From Blepharisma stoltei (taxonomy: Eukaryota > Ciliophora > Heterotrichea > Heterotrichida > Blepharismidae): a stretch of 64,000 nt of DNA. The DNA lies in contig CAJZBQ010000011.1 of the NCBI GenBank assembly GCA_914767885.1, forward strand, positions 682,001-746,000, given 5' to 3'. This document shows, one piece after another, positions 1 through 10,798 of the stretch (position 1 is its first letter; the number at the start of each line of letters is the position of its first letter). Below the pieces are notes generated by a model. The model was given only the letters and a program-made list of their open reading frames with translations. It was not told the DNA's origin and searched no databases. The position numbers were made by a program, and so were the translations under genes.

Positions 1-60
1 ATAAAGAATAAAATAGATTTTTATTAGTTTGTTTTAAGGATTAATTGATATTTATTATCT

Positions 61-657
61 ATAAATAAAATGGTGTCTCAGCCCTGGCATTGCCTCAGGA
101 AATTCAGCCTTGAGCACATTTATTTATATGCGCAAACTTTTGAAAATCCAGAAATGGGCAGCAATGTTAGGTAAGCAACTCTGGGAATGCAGAGTCTAGC
201 CCTAGTCCGCTTTTTGGATTGGATTTTACCTCGAGAGAAAAAGTTGGTCATAGTTGGAAAGGGAAAGCCCAGTAGCATCTGCAGGCATCGGCTAGGCCAT
301 TCGGGCAACTTCCTAGCGTGAAGCTGGAAGCTACACCCAGGCTTTGAATTTTCATTTTTCCCGATAGTTGGCCAGAGATTTCATTTTTTTGAGATTTTGC
401 GCAGACTGCCTTCGTTCAACCCAAGCAGCAAGTCGCAGAAGTCCATATCCTTCCCACTCAACACTGGAGCTGTAAAGGTAAGGAGGAGACGAAGACATAG
501 AACTTCTTCATATATGTCAAGGCGTCAGGCAGTGAAAATCATCTCAGCTCAAACAAGTTCTTCTTGTCGTCGTGGAAAGAGGGTGAATCTCCCTGAATAT
601 CCTTGGTGATAGGGAATGGCGAGCAAGCCAAGACCTGCAATTTAAGTTTAAGTTTAA
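61..657 (+). mobile_element. Retroposon with 14-bp target duplication
   Basis: The segment is flanked by identical copies of GATATTTATTATCT (47-60 and 658-671), the mark of target-primed insertion. Its right end carries a short repeated tail, TTTAAG repeated, and its left end starts with AAATAAAATGG, a start seen (in either orientation) in several other inserts in this window. It is GC-richer than its surroundings. The open frames inside it (for example 397-609) look incidental. No reverse transcriptase is encoded, so it is a SINE-like non-autonomous element. Confidence 0.75.
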
Positions 658-929
658 GATATTTATTATCTTTTTAGTCGATAGTTTTGCTTATAACTTC
701 TTTTAATCAGAAATGCAAGGATTATCTAATTTTGGGGTTTTCATAGAAATTGCTCCTTTTAATTAGTTAAATTTTTAAGTTGAATAGGCTTATATGCTTA
801 CCTGAGAAGCAATATTGATAACTGAATACTTAACTTAACTTTTTCACGCTAATTAAACTATCAGAATTCAATCTAACTAGCTAGAAAGCTCATAGTGATA
901 TATAAATGAGGAAACTATTTATTTAAATA

Positions 930-2997
930 CTAATTATTAGAAAAATGCTTTTCCTTGAGCATTGCAGTCATCATTTTTTCGAACTCTAGAAAGTCGATTT
1001 CTCCATCTCCATTTAAATCAACCTCCTCTAAGATTTCTTTCCATATATAATCAGTATCTTCATCCCCATCATCCAAAAGCCACTTCAACTCATTCACAGT
1101 GATTTTTCCACTATGATCTTTATCATAGCTCTCAAAAGCTGCCAGGAGCCTTTGCTTGGAAAGTGACTGTTCTCAGTTCAAAGTGACAGTGATAAATTCG
1201 TTATAATCTATAAACCCATTGCCATCAATATCACACCTTTCCATGAGCTCATCAATCTGTATAGGTATTTTTATTTCTATTTGACTAAATCCATTGATGA
1301 CTTCATCTTTACTGAGCCTTCCATCGTTATTCACGTCAAGTTGCTTAAACGATTTTGCCAAGCTTTGGGTTTCTTTATAAGTCACTAGCTGTGAACTGAT
1401 ATAGAATAAGGTTGCTTTTTGGAGCCTATATTGAGATTGGAAGCCGGCTAAGTTATTTAAGGCTTGGTTCGCTAAAGGGATATCTAGCTGTTCTTTGGCA
1501 AGACTCATTCATGGGTGTTCCAAAACCTCTTTGGTGCCATATCGTCTGTTTACATCTCGGTCTATCATATGCTTGATCAAATCAATTGCATCTCTTGATA
1601 TGCAGTTCCAATGCCTCTCAGGAAACTCCAAAGGTCCAGATTGTACAAGCTTCAGCAAGTCTCTTTTACTTTTAGAGTGAAAAGGAGGTCTCCCAGAGAG
1701 CATCACATACAAAATCACTCCACAGCTTCATATGTCGCACTTTTCATTATATTCACCAGAAAGTACCTCTGGAGCTACATAATAAGGCCTAATTAAATCT
1801 TACTGTCCCCACAGGCTTGTCTATAATTTTGTTGCTGTCCATCAAAATTGCACAGCCAAAGTCACAAATTTTTAAATCAGAGCTTTCTTCATTAGGAAAC
1901 ATTATATTTTCAGGCTTTAAGTCTCTATGAGCGACTCCATTGCTGTGGCAATAGGATAAAGCTTGAATTAAGTCCTCCATATATTTCGCAGCAACGCCTT
2001 CTGTCAGCTTTTTTGATTTTACTATCCGATCAAAGAGCTCGCCTCCTGTGCAAAGCTCCATAACGATATGGAGAATTGACGGTCCACTTCGAAAAAATAT
2101 CATGCCTTTTTTCAGGCTATTTTACATAAAATTGTTTAAATTGTTATCAAAAAAATTTTAAAAATAAAAATCCCAGAGAAAGGTTAAACATTTTTAGTTA
2201 TTAAAAAAATTGACGGCTGCTCAATAACTTCAATAACTTTTACTATGTTGGGGTGGTCAAGCTGCCTGAGAATTTCGATCTCGTGGGCGGTTTGTGGGAT
2301 AACTTTGCTTTTGCTGACTGATTTAATGGCTCTATCAAGCTGTGTGGACTTTTGTCAAGCAAGATAAACGTTTCCGAATTTGCCATGTCCAATTTCTTTC
2401 ACAATTGTATATTTTTCTAATAGGCTGCCATAGAAGAATTTGATAAAATTTGCTTTTTGAAAGAACTGTCTTTACTTACTTAATTATCTGGCATTTAGGT
2501 GTCAGGTACCACGCTGTAGTTAATGGCTATAACCAGACTAGCGATGCTGACGCTCACGGCCATCTTGCCTCTAACCTCGCCTCATTTCAGGAGAGAGTGT
2601 TCAAAATCCGCCAATCACCTCGCCACCATACAAACTGCATTTCTCACCTGGCGCGTTGTCTTCGCGTGTGGCTCAGAACAGCGTTTGCTCCATCTAAATT
2701 TCACCCTCCTCGGGTGGCTGAGCGTATTAAATTAATACTCTGGAATCATGCCAGGCTCTGCCCCCTCCTATTGGTTACCTGATGTAGCTGGATAAGGTGC
2801 TTCTAGAAAATCAAACCTTATAATAATAAAATCAGCAAAGGAGGAGAAATTTCGCTTATGCTGTCATTTTATGATTATTGAAAGAACTGTCCAGTTGACG
2901 ACCTAATTGAGAGCAAAGATGTGGAGGTTTTTGTTGTGAGTTGGGGTTGAGTTGGCTTTCTAGGACGATCTATACCACTATTTAGACAGCAACCCAT
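930..2997 (-). CDS. Calcium-dependent protein kinase (CDPK)
   Basis: A Ser/Thr kinase domain is followed by four EF-hands, the CDPK layout. The protein starts MGCC, a myristoylation/palmitoylation signal for membrane anchoring. Visible motifs are the Gly loop (GHGKFGNVY), catalytic Lys in AIK, HRDLKPEN and DFG. The EF-hand loops start DVNNDGRL, DIDGNGFI, DKDHSGKI and DLNGDGEI. TGA codes Trp at several points. The frame is broken by a retroposon (2471-2891 with one repeat copy) and a 134-bp insert (2083-2216); removing each between its direct repeats restores frame exactly. A 15-nt intron-like GTAAGATTTAATTAG lies at 1789-1803, but the join to the following PYYVAPE segment is off by one base, so either the intron is 16 nt or there is an indel. 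Spliced length is about 498 aa. It is expected to phosphorylate targets in response to Ca2+. Confidence 0.85.
2083..2216. other. 134-bp IES in the kinase gene, non-TA boundaries
   Basis: AATTGACGG occurs at 2074-2082 and 2208-2216. Removing one copy plus the AT-rich segment between them joins the kinase segments in frame (EQPSI to LHIVMEL). The repeat contains no TA dinucleotide, unlike most inserts in this window. Confidence 0.65.
2471..2877 (-). mobile_element. Family A retroposon in the CDPK gene
   Basis: It is flanked by the 14-bp repeat TTGAAAGAACTGTC (2457-2470 and 2878-2891). It aligns by eye with the elements at 9232-9644 and 56775-57202: shared left end (TTACTTACTT), a GGTGTC... CCATCTTG block and an ending near CATTTTAT. 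Read on the minus strand it has an AAAATG-type start and a short-repeat tail. It interrupts the N-terminal codons of the kinase; exact removal restores frame. Confidence 0.75.
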
Positions 2998-3176
2998 TTA
3001 TATCTCATTAAATCTATACATGAGCTTAAAAATTGACAGGTGAAATAATAAAATTAATGAGGAATTTTGAAAACATTACTTACTATTTGTTCACTGAAAA
3101 ATTTTTGATTTGAAATTACTATTAAAAAACTTAACAGATTTTTGGTCCAGATGTATTCCTTGAAGACATTTTCTTA

Positions 3177-3767
3177 CTCCCCCCATTAATAGCGGACGAA
3201 AAAATCGTCCGTTATTAAATGGGGCATAACTTAAAAAGTTCAATATTTATATATATTTTTCTATTTAAAATTTTTTTATAAAAGGTCTGAAAAAAAAAAT
3301 CTATTTTAAAGGTCGAAAGAGTAACACTAAATCTAATAAAATGGAGTTGAATGGAGAAAGCAGAAAGAGAAAAAGACTAACAGCTGGTGATAAGGTAGTT
3401 ATTGCACAATACTATCTGGATCATCAAAATGAAGGTCTTTCATATGAAGATATAGCCTACAAGTTCAATGTATCAAAGTCAAGTGTTGGCGAATGGGTAA
3501 AAGACATTCATCAATTGAAAAGGGGAGATCAAGGTTTAGAGAAAAGAAAGCCTATGCATATTATTAGCTCTCATAATTTTTTAATGCCTTTGCGTTTAAA
3601 TGAATTCTATCTGACTCTCCCAATCTTTATTTTGTAAATTTATAATGAACGATTATCTTATATAATTTAAACTTTTTTATAGTAAAAAATTTCCGTTATT
3701 AAATGGTACCTAAGGCTCCATTTTTAGGGGAAAAAAAATGATCTCGTCCGCTATTAGTGGGGGGGAG
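3177..3767 (+). mobile_element. TIR element with HTH ORF, related to the MITE family
   Basis: Terminal inverted repeats begin CTCCCCCCATTAATAGCGGACG and end with the inverse, flanked by TTA (3174-3176 and 3768-3770). Just inside the left end is a hairpin (AGCGGACGA with TCGTCCGTTA), the same end-plus-hairpin plan as the MITEs below and the same CTCCCC/GGGGAG tips and TNA duplication. It carries one short ORF and is probably an internally deleted copy of a longer transposon. Confidence 0.75.
3341..3637 (+). CDS. HTH DNA-binding fragment of a transposase
   Basis: A 98-aa ORF inside the TIR element. Residues about 13-55 (from TAGDKVVIAQYY to SVGEWVKDI) look like the psq/CENP-B-type helix-turn-helix found at the N-terminus of pogo-like transposases; a basic RKRKR run precedes it. 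The rest of a transposase (DDE core) is missing and the last 25 residues look unrelated. It could still bind element ends. Family assignment is inference from motif shape. Confidence 0.5.
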   Translation: MELNGESRKRKRLTAGDKVVIAQYYLDHQNEGLSYEDIAYKFNVSKSSVGEWVKDIHQLKRGDQGLEKRKPMHIISSHNFLMPLRLNEFYLTLPIFIL

Positions 3768-4035
3768 TTAGCACTGTTCGCTCAAATTTTGATAAGAAAT
3801 GCTCTTTCGAGCAATGCCTTATGGGAAAAGAGGAAATTGCTTGTGCGGAAAATATCGGTGAAGAAAAATCATAAAGCCTTAAGAAGAAATAATTGCGAAT
3901 AAAAAATATTATTAATGAGCTATTTAATCTTTGAATTTTTAAGAATTGATAATAAGATCCGTTATATGAATATGATAAGAATGCAGCTATATTTCATATA
4001 ATCCAAAGAATGAATAATACTCTCAGCTTTGCTAA

Positions 4036-4407
4036 CCCCCCCTCCGTGAGTGAACAAAACCATTAGAAAAATCGCTATTTTTTGCCCAAAAGCCCATTCT
4101 TCGTGAGTGCACAAAAATTTTTTAATAGAAAAAATTTTTTATGAAAAAAATTTGATATATAAGTGATAACTTGTATAATGAAATCTCGAGCTAATTCTGT
4201 TTTATTTTAAACAAATTGCGTTTTAAAAACATAAATTTTATAAATTAAATTAATATTTTGCTTCCCAATTTTTGCAAATTAGGATTTTTTTAAAATTTCA
4301 AAAAAAAAATTTTCTATAAAATTTATAAATAAATTTTTTAAATAAAAAAAATTAACCCCCCTCCGTGAATGAACAAGATTTTTTTTGTTCACTCACGGAG
4401 GGGGGAG
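4036..4407 (+). mobile_element. Foldback MITE, copy 1
   Basis: The element is bounded by TAA (4033-4035 and 4408-4410). It begins with a C-run plus TCCGTGAGTGAAC and ends with TTGTTCACTCACGGA plus a G-run. The AT-rich interior is shared with the copies near 21.7, 34.7, 43.0 and 59.9 kb. It is non-coding and sits between genes. Confidence 0.85.
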
Positions 4408-4614
4408 TAAGGAATTTAATCTCAATGACAGAGCTAATATTTTTATAGAAGCAACCATAATACCAAATTCTGGAAAATAAATTATGGCAAATAGAAACAC
4501 ATATCAATTTCAGAAAACAATAATTCCAATAATTATATTATTAACTCTTAAAATAATTGGGCTTATAAAATACTCCCAATCTTATCTAATATTTATAGTG
4601 CAGGGACACTTTAG

Positions 4615-4749
4615 CTCGCCCTTACATTTAAAGCTGTTATGCAACTTGGAGATTGACTCGCTATCTCCAAAACTAGGCTGGAAAAACTAGACCCTCTAAT
4701 TGAAGGTGATAAGCCAAATCTCCAAATTGCTGCAAAGGTGCAAGCTTAA
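4615..4749 (+). CDS. Orphan C-terminal coding fragment
   Basis: A 44-codon open stretch (containing KAVMQLGDW and ending KVQA) reads like real protein with TGA as Trp and a TAA stop. A TAG closes it upstream and there is no start codon. The beginning may lie beyond an unrecognised intron or IES, or it may be a gene remnant. I cannot name the family. The 207-bp ORF overlapping it in another frame (4484-4690) looks less protein-like. Confidence 0.3.
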
Positions 4750-4829
4750 GGGCACACTCTGTGATGCCCATGCTGTATTATATAACATATTACTATTTCT
4801 GCCTGATAATCGTCATAAAATCAACTAAA

Positions 4830-7800
4830 ATGGAGCCAGCTGCAAAGCGTAGATTTATCAGCCAGATTGTTGAGAACTCAGGCAAGAGTCTTGAGGACAT
4901 TTCAAAAGAACGAGAGCTCCTAGCTCAAAATAAGCCAGTTCTCCTCAAATATATTGCAGATTCAGTAATCGGCGACCGCATGCTGTTCCCCACTCCGTAT
5001 GGGGACCGACCTCTTGTATACGCCGATTACACCGCATCTGGCCGTTCTCTTTCCTTCATTGAAGATTATATTCGTGAAGTCATCTTAGCAGGCACATTAT
5101 TTTTCTATTCCTCGAAAAATTTGGTCTTATATTTTTGCTTGCCAGGCATTTTTATGGAAAAATTCTCTTTAAATTGTCTCAGAGTTAAATTTTCAAAAAT
5201 AAAGAGCGAATAGACTGAAGCCATCTTAACCAATTATTCAAACACCCACACCTATACCTCCTGGGTAGGCCTGCAAACTCAATTTTTCAGACACGAATCG
5301 AGATCTATCATCCATCGATGTGTCAATGCATCTGAAGACGACGTTGTTCTCTTTGCAGGAAGTGGCTGCACAGGCGCTGCCAATAAGATTGTTGAAATCA
5401 TGAAAAGAACCAACTGGGGTCACGAAAGCTGCAATTACCAGCAAAATCGTTGGGGATCAATAGACTGCAAAACTTGTTCTCTTGCCTTTTCAACACAAGG
5501 GACTTTTCATAAGCACTTGCAGTCAGTCTTGCACAAGACTAACACACAAAACGCTGATGGACATGCCCAAGTAGAAAACTCACAGCCTATAATTTTCTTG
5601 TCAATTTATGAGCACCACTCAAATTTGCTGCCGTGGAGAGAAGCTGGCGCAAATATAGTGACAATTGGGGAAAACCCTGACGGGACACTTAACTTAGAGC
5701 AGCTTGAAGAAGAGCTCAAAAAATACCAAAACCACCCTCATAAAATAGGCTCATTTTCAGCAGCGTCAAATATAACTGGAATTCTAACAAATGTGGAAGC
5801 CATAAGCAAGCTGCTTCATAGCTATGACGCTCTTGCATTTTTCGATTATGCAGCTGCAGCTCCATATGTAAGAATCAATATGAACCCTTCCAAAGATGCA
5901 GCAATTGACGCAATATTTTTATCACCTCATAAATTCCCAGGAGGGCCTGGAACTCCTGGTATTTTAGTCGTCAAGAAAAAATTGCTGGGCAATGAAGTCC
6001 CTACAAATGTAGGAGGCGGGACTGTATTTTTTGTGACCGCCCAAGACCATACATATTTTATTAATCCTGAAGAAAGAGAAGAAGGCGGAACTCCTGACAT
6101 TGTAGGAGCCATTAGGGCTGGGCTAGCATTTCAGCTTAAAGAAGCTGTTGGAGAAGAAACAATTGAGGAAAGAGAAAACGAGCTAGCAAACAGAGCAAAG
6201 TCAAGACTGGAGAGAAACCCAAATATAGTGATCTTAAGCAATGGAACTGCTCCAAGACTACCAATTTTCTCGTTTTTAATCAGATGTGGAAACAGATTTT
6301 TCCATCACAGCTATATCGCAGCACTTCTAAATGATTTATTCGGAATCGAATGCAGGGCAGGCTGTGCCTGTGCAAACCCTTATGGGCTCAACTTGATGGG
6401 AATTGATTATAATTTATCGAAGGATTTGCAAAATATGCTAAATGAAGGCTTTGACTTGTTCAGGCCAGGGTTTGTGAGGATCAATCTTAATTATTTCTTC
6501 AGTGATGACACTGTGGAATATATTTTGAAAGCAGTTGAGTTTATAGCTGACAATGCCTTATGGTTCTTGCCACAGTATAAATTTGACATGGACAAGGCTG
6601 CTTTTGCCCATCGTGCCTTTAGCACCAAAGCTGGGAGACACCAAGTGAGAAAATGGCTAGGAGAAATTTCATATGCGCCTGGCTCAATAACATACCCGAA
6701 CTATCTTCCGAAAAAAGAGGAAAATTTGATTATATATATAGAAAAAGCTGAAGAACTTGCAAGAGAAATACAGCAAAATAGGTATGCTCATAAAAACCTA
6801 TCTGACCACAGAGTAGAAATCCCAGCAGAGTTTGAGCACTTGCGCTGGTTTATTTTACCTTCAGAAGCTCTAGGATTTATTCAAAGCAAAGGAATCAACT
6901 TCCAGAGTGCCACTTCTCCGTTTTACCCGAAAAATTATGCAGGAATAGTCCAGCCAGAAGCAGTTCTCCCTAATGCTCTGCCACCTATGAAAGTACACAG
7001 AAGAGATAAAAAACAGCCCCCTTTATGGCCAAAAGTTCCGAAGAAGATCATGAGAAATGTAACAAAGGCGATTGTAGATTTTGATATGATTAAGGATGGC
7101 GACAAAGTAATAGTTTGTATTTCTGGAGGAAAGGACTCTTTGACTTTGCTGCATGCTCTGAAACAAATGCAAAGGGTTTCTAAAAAGAACTTTGAGATTG
7201 CTGCTGCTACCGTGGATCCTCAAACTCCTGAATATGACCCATCTCCATTAAAAGACTATTTAGCGACTTTACTTAAATAAAATCGGCTTAATATAATGCT
7301 TAGCTTCCACTGCCACACATCATCCCACTGGGCTCCTGTCCTTGCTTTGGGTAGCCAGCCCACAGTGCGTCAGGCACAGCATATTCTTGATCTGAATGAC
7401 CCTCGGCTTCAGGCATTCGGATTTCGACAACTGTCTCTCGTGCAAACTAATTCGTGCCTATCAGGCACAAAAAAGGTACTTGTCTCCACTACCTGGGTTG
7501 GTGGCAAACTTCGAAAATTTTTTTGTTTGGCATGGATGCTCAGCACTAGGCGCCATTGATATTTGGAGCTCAATCATCGCGGGAGAAGAAGGAAAACTTC
7601 ATAATCAAAGATATGTTAGCCAAAATTTTTTGTCAGAGACCAGAGAAAATTTGAGCGTCTACATCATTGACTATATTTCCGACTTTACAAGTTCCTTATT
7701 TCTATGAATCTCAGCCAATTATTGAACTGGCAGCCCAAAAAATGACCAAAAAGATTTCTCTCTGTGCATTCTGCTCAAGACTCAAGAGAGGGATTCTTTA

Positions 7801-8263
7801 TTCTTGTGCCAGGAGAGAAGGATATAACGTCCTTGCCTTAGGCCAGCATTTGGACGACCTAGCAGAAAGTTTTGTCATGTCAGCATTCCACAATGGTCTA
7901 TTAAGAACCATGAAAGCAAGCTATGTGAACGACAAAGGCGATTTAAGAGTCATCAGGCCACTTGTATATGTCAGAGAAAAACTAACAAAAGAATTCGCTG
8001 AATTCGCCAAACTCCCAATCATCACTGAGAACTGTCCTGGCTGTTTTGCTGCGCCAACTGAAAGACATAGGACAAAATTGCTGTTGGCTTCTCAAGAGCA
8101 GATTATTCCTGATCTGTATAGTAGCTTATTAAATACAATGAAGCCCATTATGAGAGGAAATCTTGACGACTTGCTAGGAAAAAGACCTAGAGAAGAAGAC
8201 GAAGAAAATGAAAAAGAGGAATGTGAAGAAGAATGCGAGCAGTGCGTTTTCAACCCAGTTTAA
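4830..8263 (+). CDS. Cysteine desulfurase / zinc finger / TtcA-type fusion
   Basis: The N-terminal half is a PLP-dependent class V aminotransferase/cysteine desulfurase: ADYTASGRSL near the start, FDYAAAAPY and a Lys in SPHKFPGG, and a Cys-rich RAGCACANPYG segment. Early in the domain sits a C2H2 finger (CKTC...HKHLQSVLH). The C-terminal part is a TtcA/TilS-like PP-loop ATPase: SGGKDSLTLL, then CAFCSRLKRG and NCPGC, Cys pairs typical of tRNA 2-thiolation enzymes. A sulfur donor fused to a tRNA thiolase is a plausible reading. Two inserts interrupt it: 5088-5228 and 7273-7688. Removing them leaves one frame of about 958 aa. The ATG at 4830 starts the conserved frame; the final 30 residues are acidic and Cys-containing. 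Confidence 0.85.
5088..5228. other. 141-bp IES in the desulfurase gene
   Basis: CATCTTA is present at 5081-5087 and 5222-5228. Removing one copy with the AT-rich interior joins REVIL to TNYSNTHT, matching the family pattern (Asn-Thr-His after the first helix), and keeps frame. The boundary includes TA. Confidence 0.8.
7273..7679. mobile_element. Retroposon in the TtcA domain
   Basis: A GC-richer insert lies between CGACTTTAC repeats (7264-7272 and 7680-7688). Removing it and one repeat joins DYLATL to QVPYFYE, the expected TtcA sequence, in frame. TA lies inside the 9-bp repeat. The ORFs spanning it (7296-7559, 7396-7707) are spurious. Confidence 0.75.
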
Positions 8264-8296
8264 ATTGAAGCCAATTAATTATTCATAAGATAAAAT

Positions 8297-8497
8297 ATGA
8301 AAACAAATAGTCTTCAGGTCTCTGGGTATGGACTCAAAACAGATTTTTCTGATAAAATCTCAATTGATCCAAACTTACTTCCCTTTCGGTTCGCGAGGAA
8401 GTTTTTTTTACTTTCTAAGGAGGGTTTTTCAAAGTTTTTTTGGATTAAAGATCAAAACTGGCAAAAAATTGAATGGGATAGCATGTCTGATTTATAA
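8297..8497 (+). CDS. Small ORF, possible upstream exon
   Basis: A 66-aa ORF with an aromatic/basic second half (FFWIKDQNW). I do not recognise it. A second open stretch in another frame (8579-8674, MFIENLYQKFF...) and then the next gene follow. These may be parts of one gene separated by an IES around 8500-8580 that I could not place. Confidence 0.3.
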   Translation: MKTNSLQVSGYGLKTDFSDKISIDPNLLPFRFARKFFLLSKEGFSKFFWIKDQNWQKIEWDSMSDL

Positions 8498-8655
8498 AAT
8501 TATCTTTTAGAACTCATAGTCTCTAAATTTATTATAATTAACTGAAAAAGTAATTATTGTAATTATGAATCTAACCCAAATGTTTATAGAAAATTTATAT
8601 CAAAAATTTTTTGCTAGTTGGCGGTGGATTAATTTCAAAAAGCAGGATTTTTCTA

Positions 8656-10029
8656 ATGGCTTTGCTTGTTAACAAAGGGGCATTAGCAATACTCAGACAT
8701 CCAAATTTGGATTTCAACCCGACATTCATTTTTCTAAAAGAAGAACTTCAAAAGTTTTATAGAGACAGAAGAAGGCCGTTTGATAGACAAATAATGCATC
8801 GGACGCATTCAAGTAACTGGAAGGAAAGGTTTTTCACGTCTTTGCAAACGCTGCTAAGCGAGCTTACTTTTACAGAGGACTTAGAACTGCAAAGTAAGAT
8901 GCTAGAGAAAGTCGAAAATTGATACAACAATAAAATTGTGAGAGAAGAGTCAATAGAAGAAGAAATAAACCTTGAACCTAAAACACCAGTTTTAAGAGTC
9001 AAACCTAAATTGGAGACAAGTCTGCTGGTACCTTTAAGAAGTGAGTCAATGAGTCCACAAAGAAAGTCAACTGTGCCTTACATCCCTAAAAAGCTGCCGA
9101 GTTTAATAAAATCGTATGAGAAGCCTCTTGAATTCAAAAAAAGGCTGCAAACTAGTTTCAAAAACACAAGAAATGAGAAAAAAGAAGCACTTCTTCCTAC
9201 TGAAATCAAAGCTCTGAATGGAGATGAAACATATATGCATTAATTTAAGTATTTAAGGTGTCTATCACCACACTCCCACTAAAGGGGCAGAGCCAAAATG
9301 GTGACGTCACAAGCATTTCTGACCAAAAAGTGCAGATCATCCCAATAAACCAACAACCATCTGATCAACTTTTCTCACCCGCACAATGTAGTTGCCGTTA
9401 TCTGACCCAGCTTCTGTGTGTGCTCTATCTAATGGCTATCCTCCTCGGATGTGTAGAGTGGTAAAACCCTGAGTCTTTTGAATGCACTGAGGAGCAGTTC
9501 CTGTGTTTTGCCCAAAGTTAAAGCGCTGCTGCTGCTGTGAAGAAGTTCTCAAAAGAAAACCAAACCCTATAAATAAAATTCCATAAAACGGAGAAAATTA
9601 GGAGAGTTTATTTCTCTCTCAAGCCGAATGCTATTTTATTTATCGAATGAAGAGGAAACAGTTTCAACAAAAATAGAAAGGATAGCAAGACTTCGGCCTG
9701 CTACACAACAAGAAAGGCCTTTTACTGAAACTTCACCTCTTGTCATGACTTCTAGAGGGGAATTTGTTATGACTAAATCAAATAAAGCAAATGTTTTTGA
9801 CTTCAGGGCAACTGACAAAACGAGGTCAACGGTAGCTAGTCCTGAGCAAAGTCCTTTGGGCTCTTCAGTAAATAAAGCTAGGGTTTCTGCATTTTCCTTT
9901 ACTCCACTATCTATATGATTGAGCAAATCTATTGAAAATTTCCTCGACGAATTCCTATGATTAAGAATTAGCCTATTCTGCTACTCAGCGTTAATCCCAC
10001 TACCTATCTTCGATAAAGATAAGCTTTAG
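8656..10029 (+). CDS. Unassigned basic protein, split by a retroposon
   Basis: Two segments (8656-9231 and 9661-10029) join in frame when the retroposon between near-identical 16-bp repeats is removed, giving NGDETVSTKIER across the join and about 314 aa. TGA is Trp at 8920, 9919 and 9958. The frame is open from 8611, but the ATG at 8656 (MALLVNKG) is the better start. The protein is rich in Lys, Arg and Ser, with Pro-rich low-complexity stretches and no motif I can name. Confidence 0.6.
9232..9644 (-). mobile_element. Family A retroposon with diverged target duplication
   Basis: It is flanked by 16-bp repeats differing at two positions (9216-9231 and 9645-9660). It shares long blocks with 56775-57202, including GAATGCACTGAGGAGC, GCTGCTGCTG and ATAAATAAAATTCCAT. 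The mismatched duplication suggests an old insertion. Distance between repeats is 429 bp, a multiple of three, and the host frame continues after it. Confidence 0.75.
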
Positions 10030-10228
10030 AGATATTACTGTATAATCAGTGCATCAATTCTAATTCAATTTTTAGCATATTGCTAATATATTGCATACCA
10101 TAAATAGCGCCATAAATATTTCATTTGGAAAAATTTCTTAAAATTTCCCAGTTAAAAATAAAATTAATCGATGATATTTTGATCTTTATCAATTCAGATC
10201 TTTAAATAAAGGATGGAAAGTTAGAGAA

Positions 10229-10567
10229 ATGGACTCAGTCTTCAAAACTCAAATTGTCAGTCCTTCTATTAATGATGAAGAAATTGCTAATAGTTATCAA
10301 CCGATCAGTCCTTTAAACAAGTCTGTAATTGAGCAGCTTGGGGAAATTCTACATGTTAAAAATCGACTGGCTGCAAGAAAAGTGTCATGCCCTTATCGGG
10401 TTCTTGAGCGTGCTCTTTATGACAGAGAGTTAGACTTTAATAAATCTTTTGATCCTTCACAATTACCTAAAGGTAATGAACGATTGCTGAAAAATCCAGC
10501 ATATAAGGAAGAAAAGCCCAAGAAGAAAGGAAAGAAAAAAGGTAAAAAGAAGAAGTCTGGAAGCTAG
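10229..10567 (+). CDS. Small protein with Lys-rich tail
   Basis: A 112-aa ORF on standard codons. The first 85 residues are mixed; the C-terminus is a Lys/Gly tail (KKKGKKKGKKKK), likely nucleic-acid or nucleolar binding by charge. It lies 200 bp after the preceding gene on the same strand. Family unknown. Confidence 0.55.
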   Translation: MDSVFKTQIVSPSINDEEIANSYQPISPLNKSVIEQLGEILHVKNRLAARKVSCPYRVLERALYDRELDFNKSFDPSQLPKGNERLLKNPAYKEEKPKKKGKKKGKKKKSGS

Positions 10568-10798
10568 TGGCCAATTAAAGACAATAAATGTTTCATTTAT
10601 TTATGATAAATTTGAATTAAATTATTTATTCAAACTCCCTCAATCGAAAATTAGGTAAAGGCTGAGTTTTGCATTTAATTTGATTTTTCAAATAGCCGAA
10701 ATATTTATTTTCTATTCTACCCAAAAATTTCCAATTAAAAATATTTTAATTTGATAATAAAAATAGAGCACTCCTTATTAAATTTTTTTAATAAGAAA

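Noticed and set aside
397-609. 70-aa Arg-rich ORF
   Set aside because: It lies inside a retroposon and matches no family; composition reflects GC-rich repeat.
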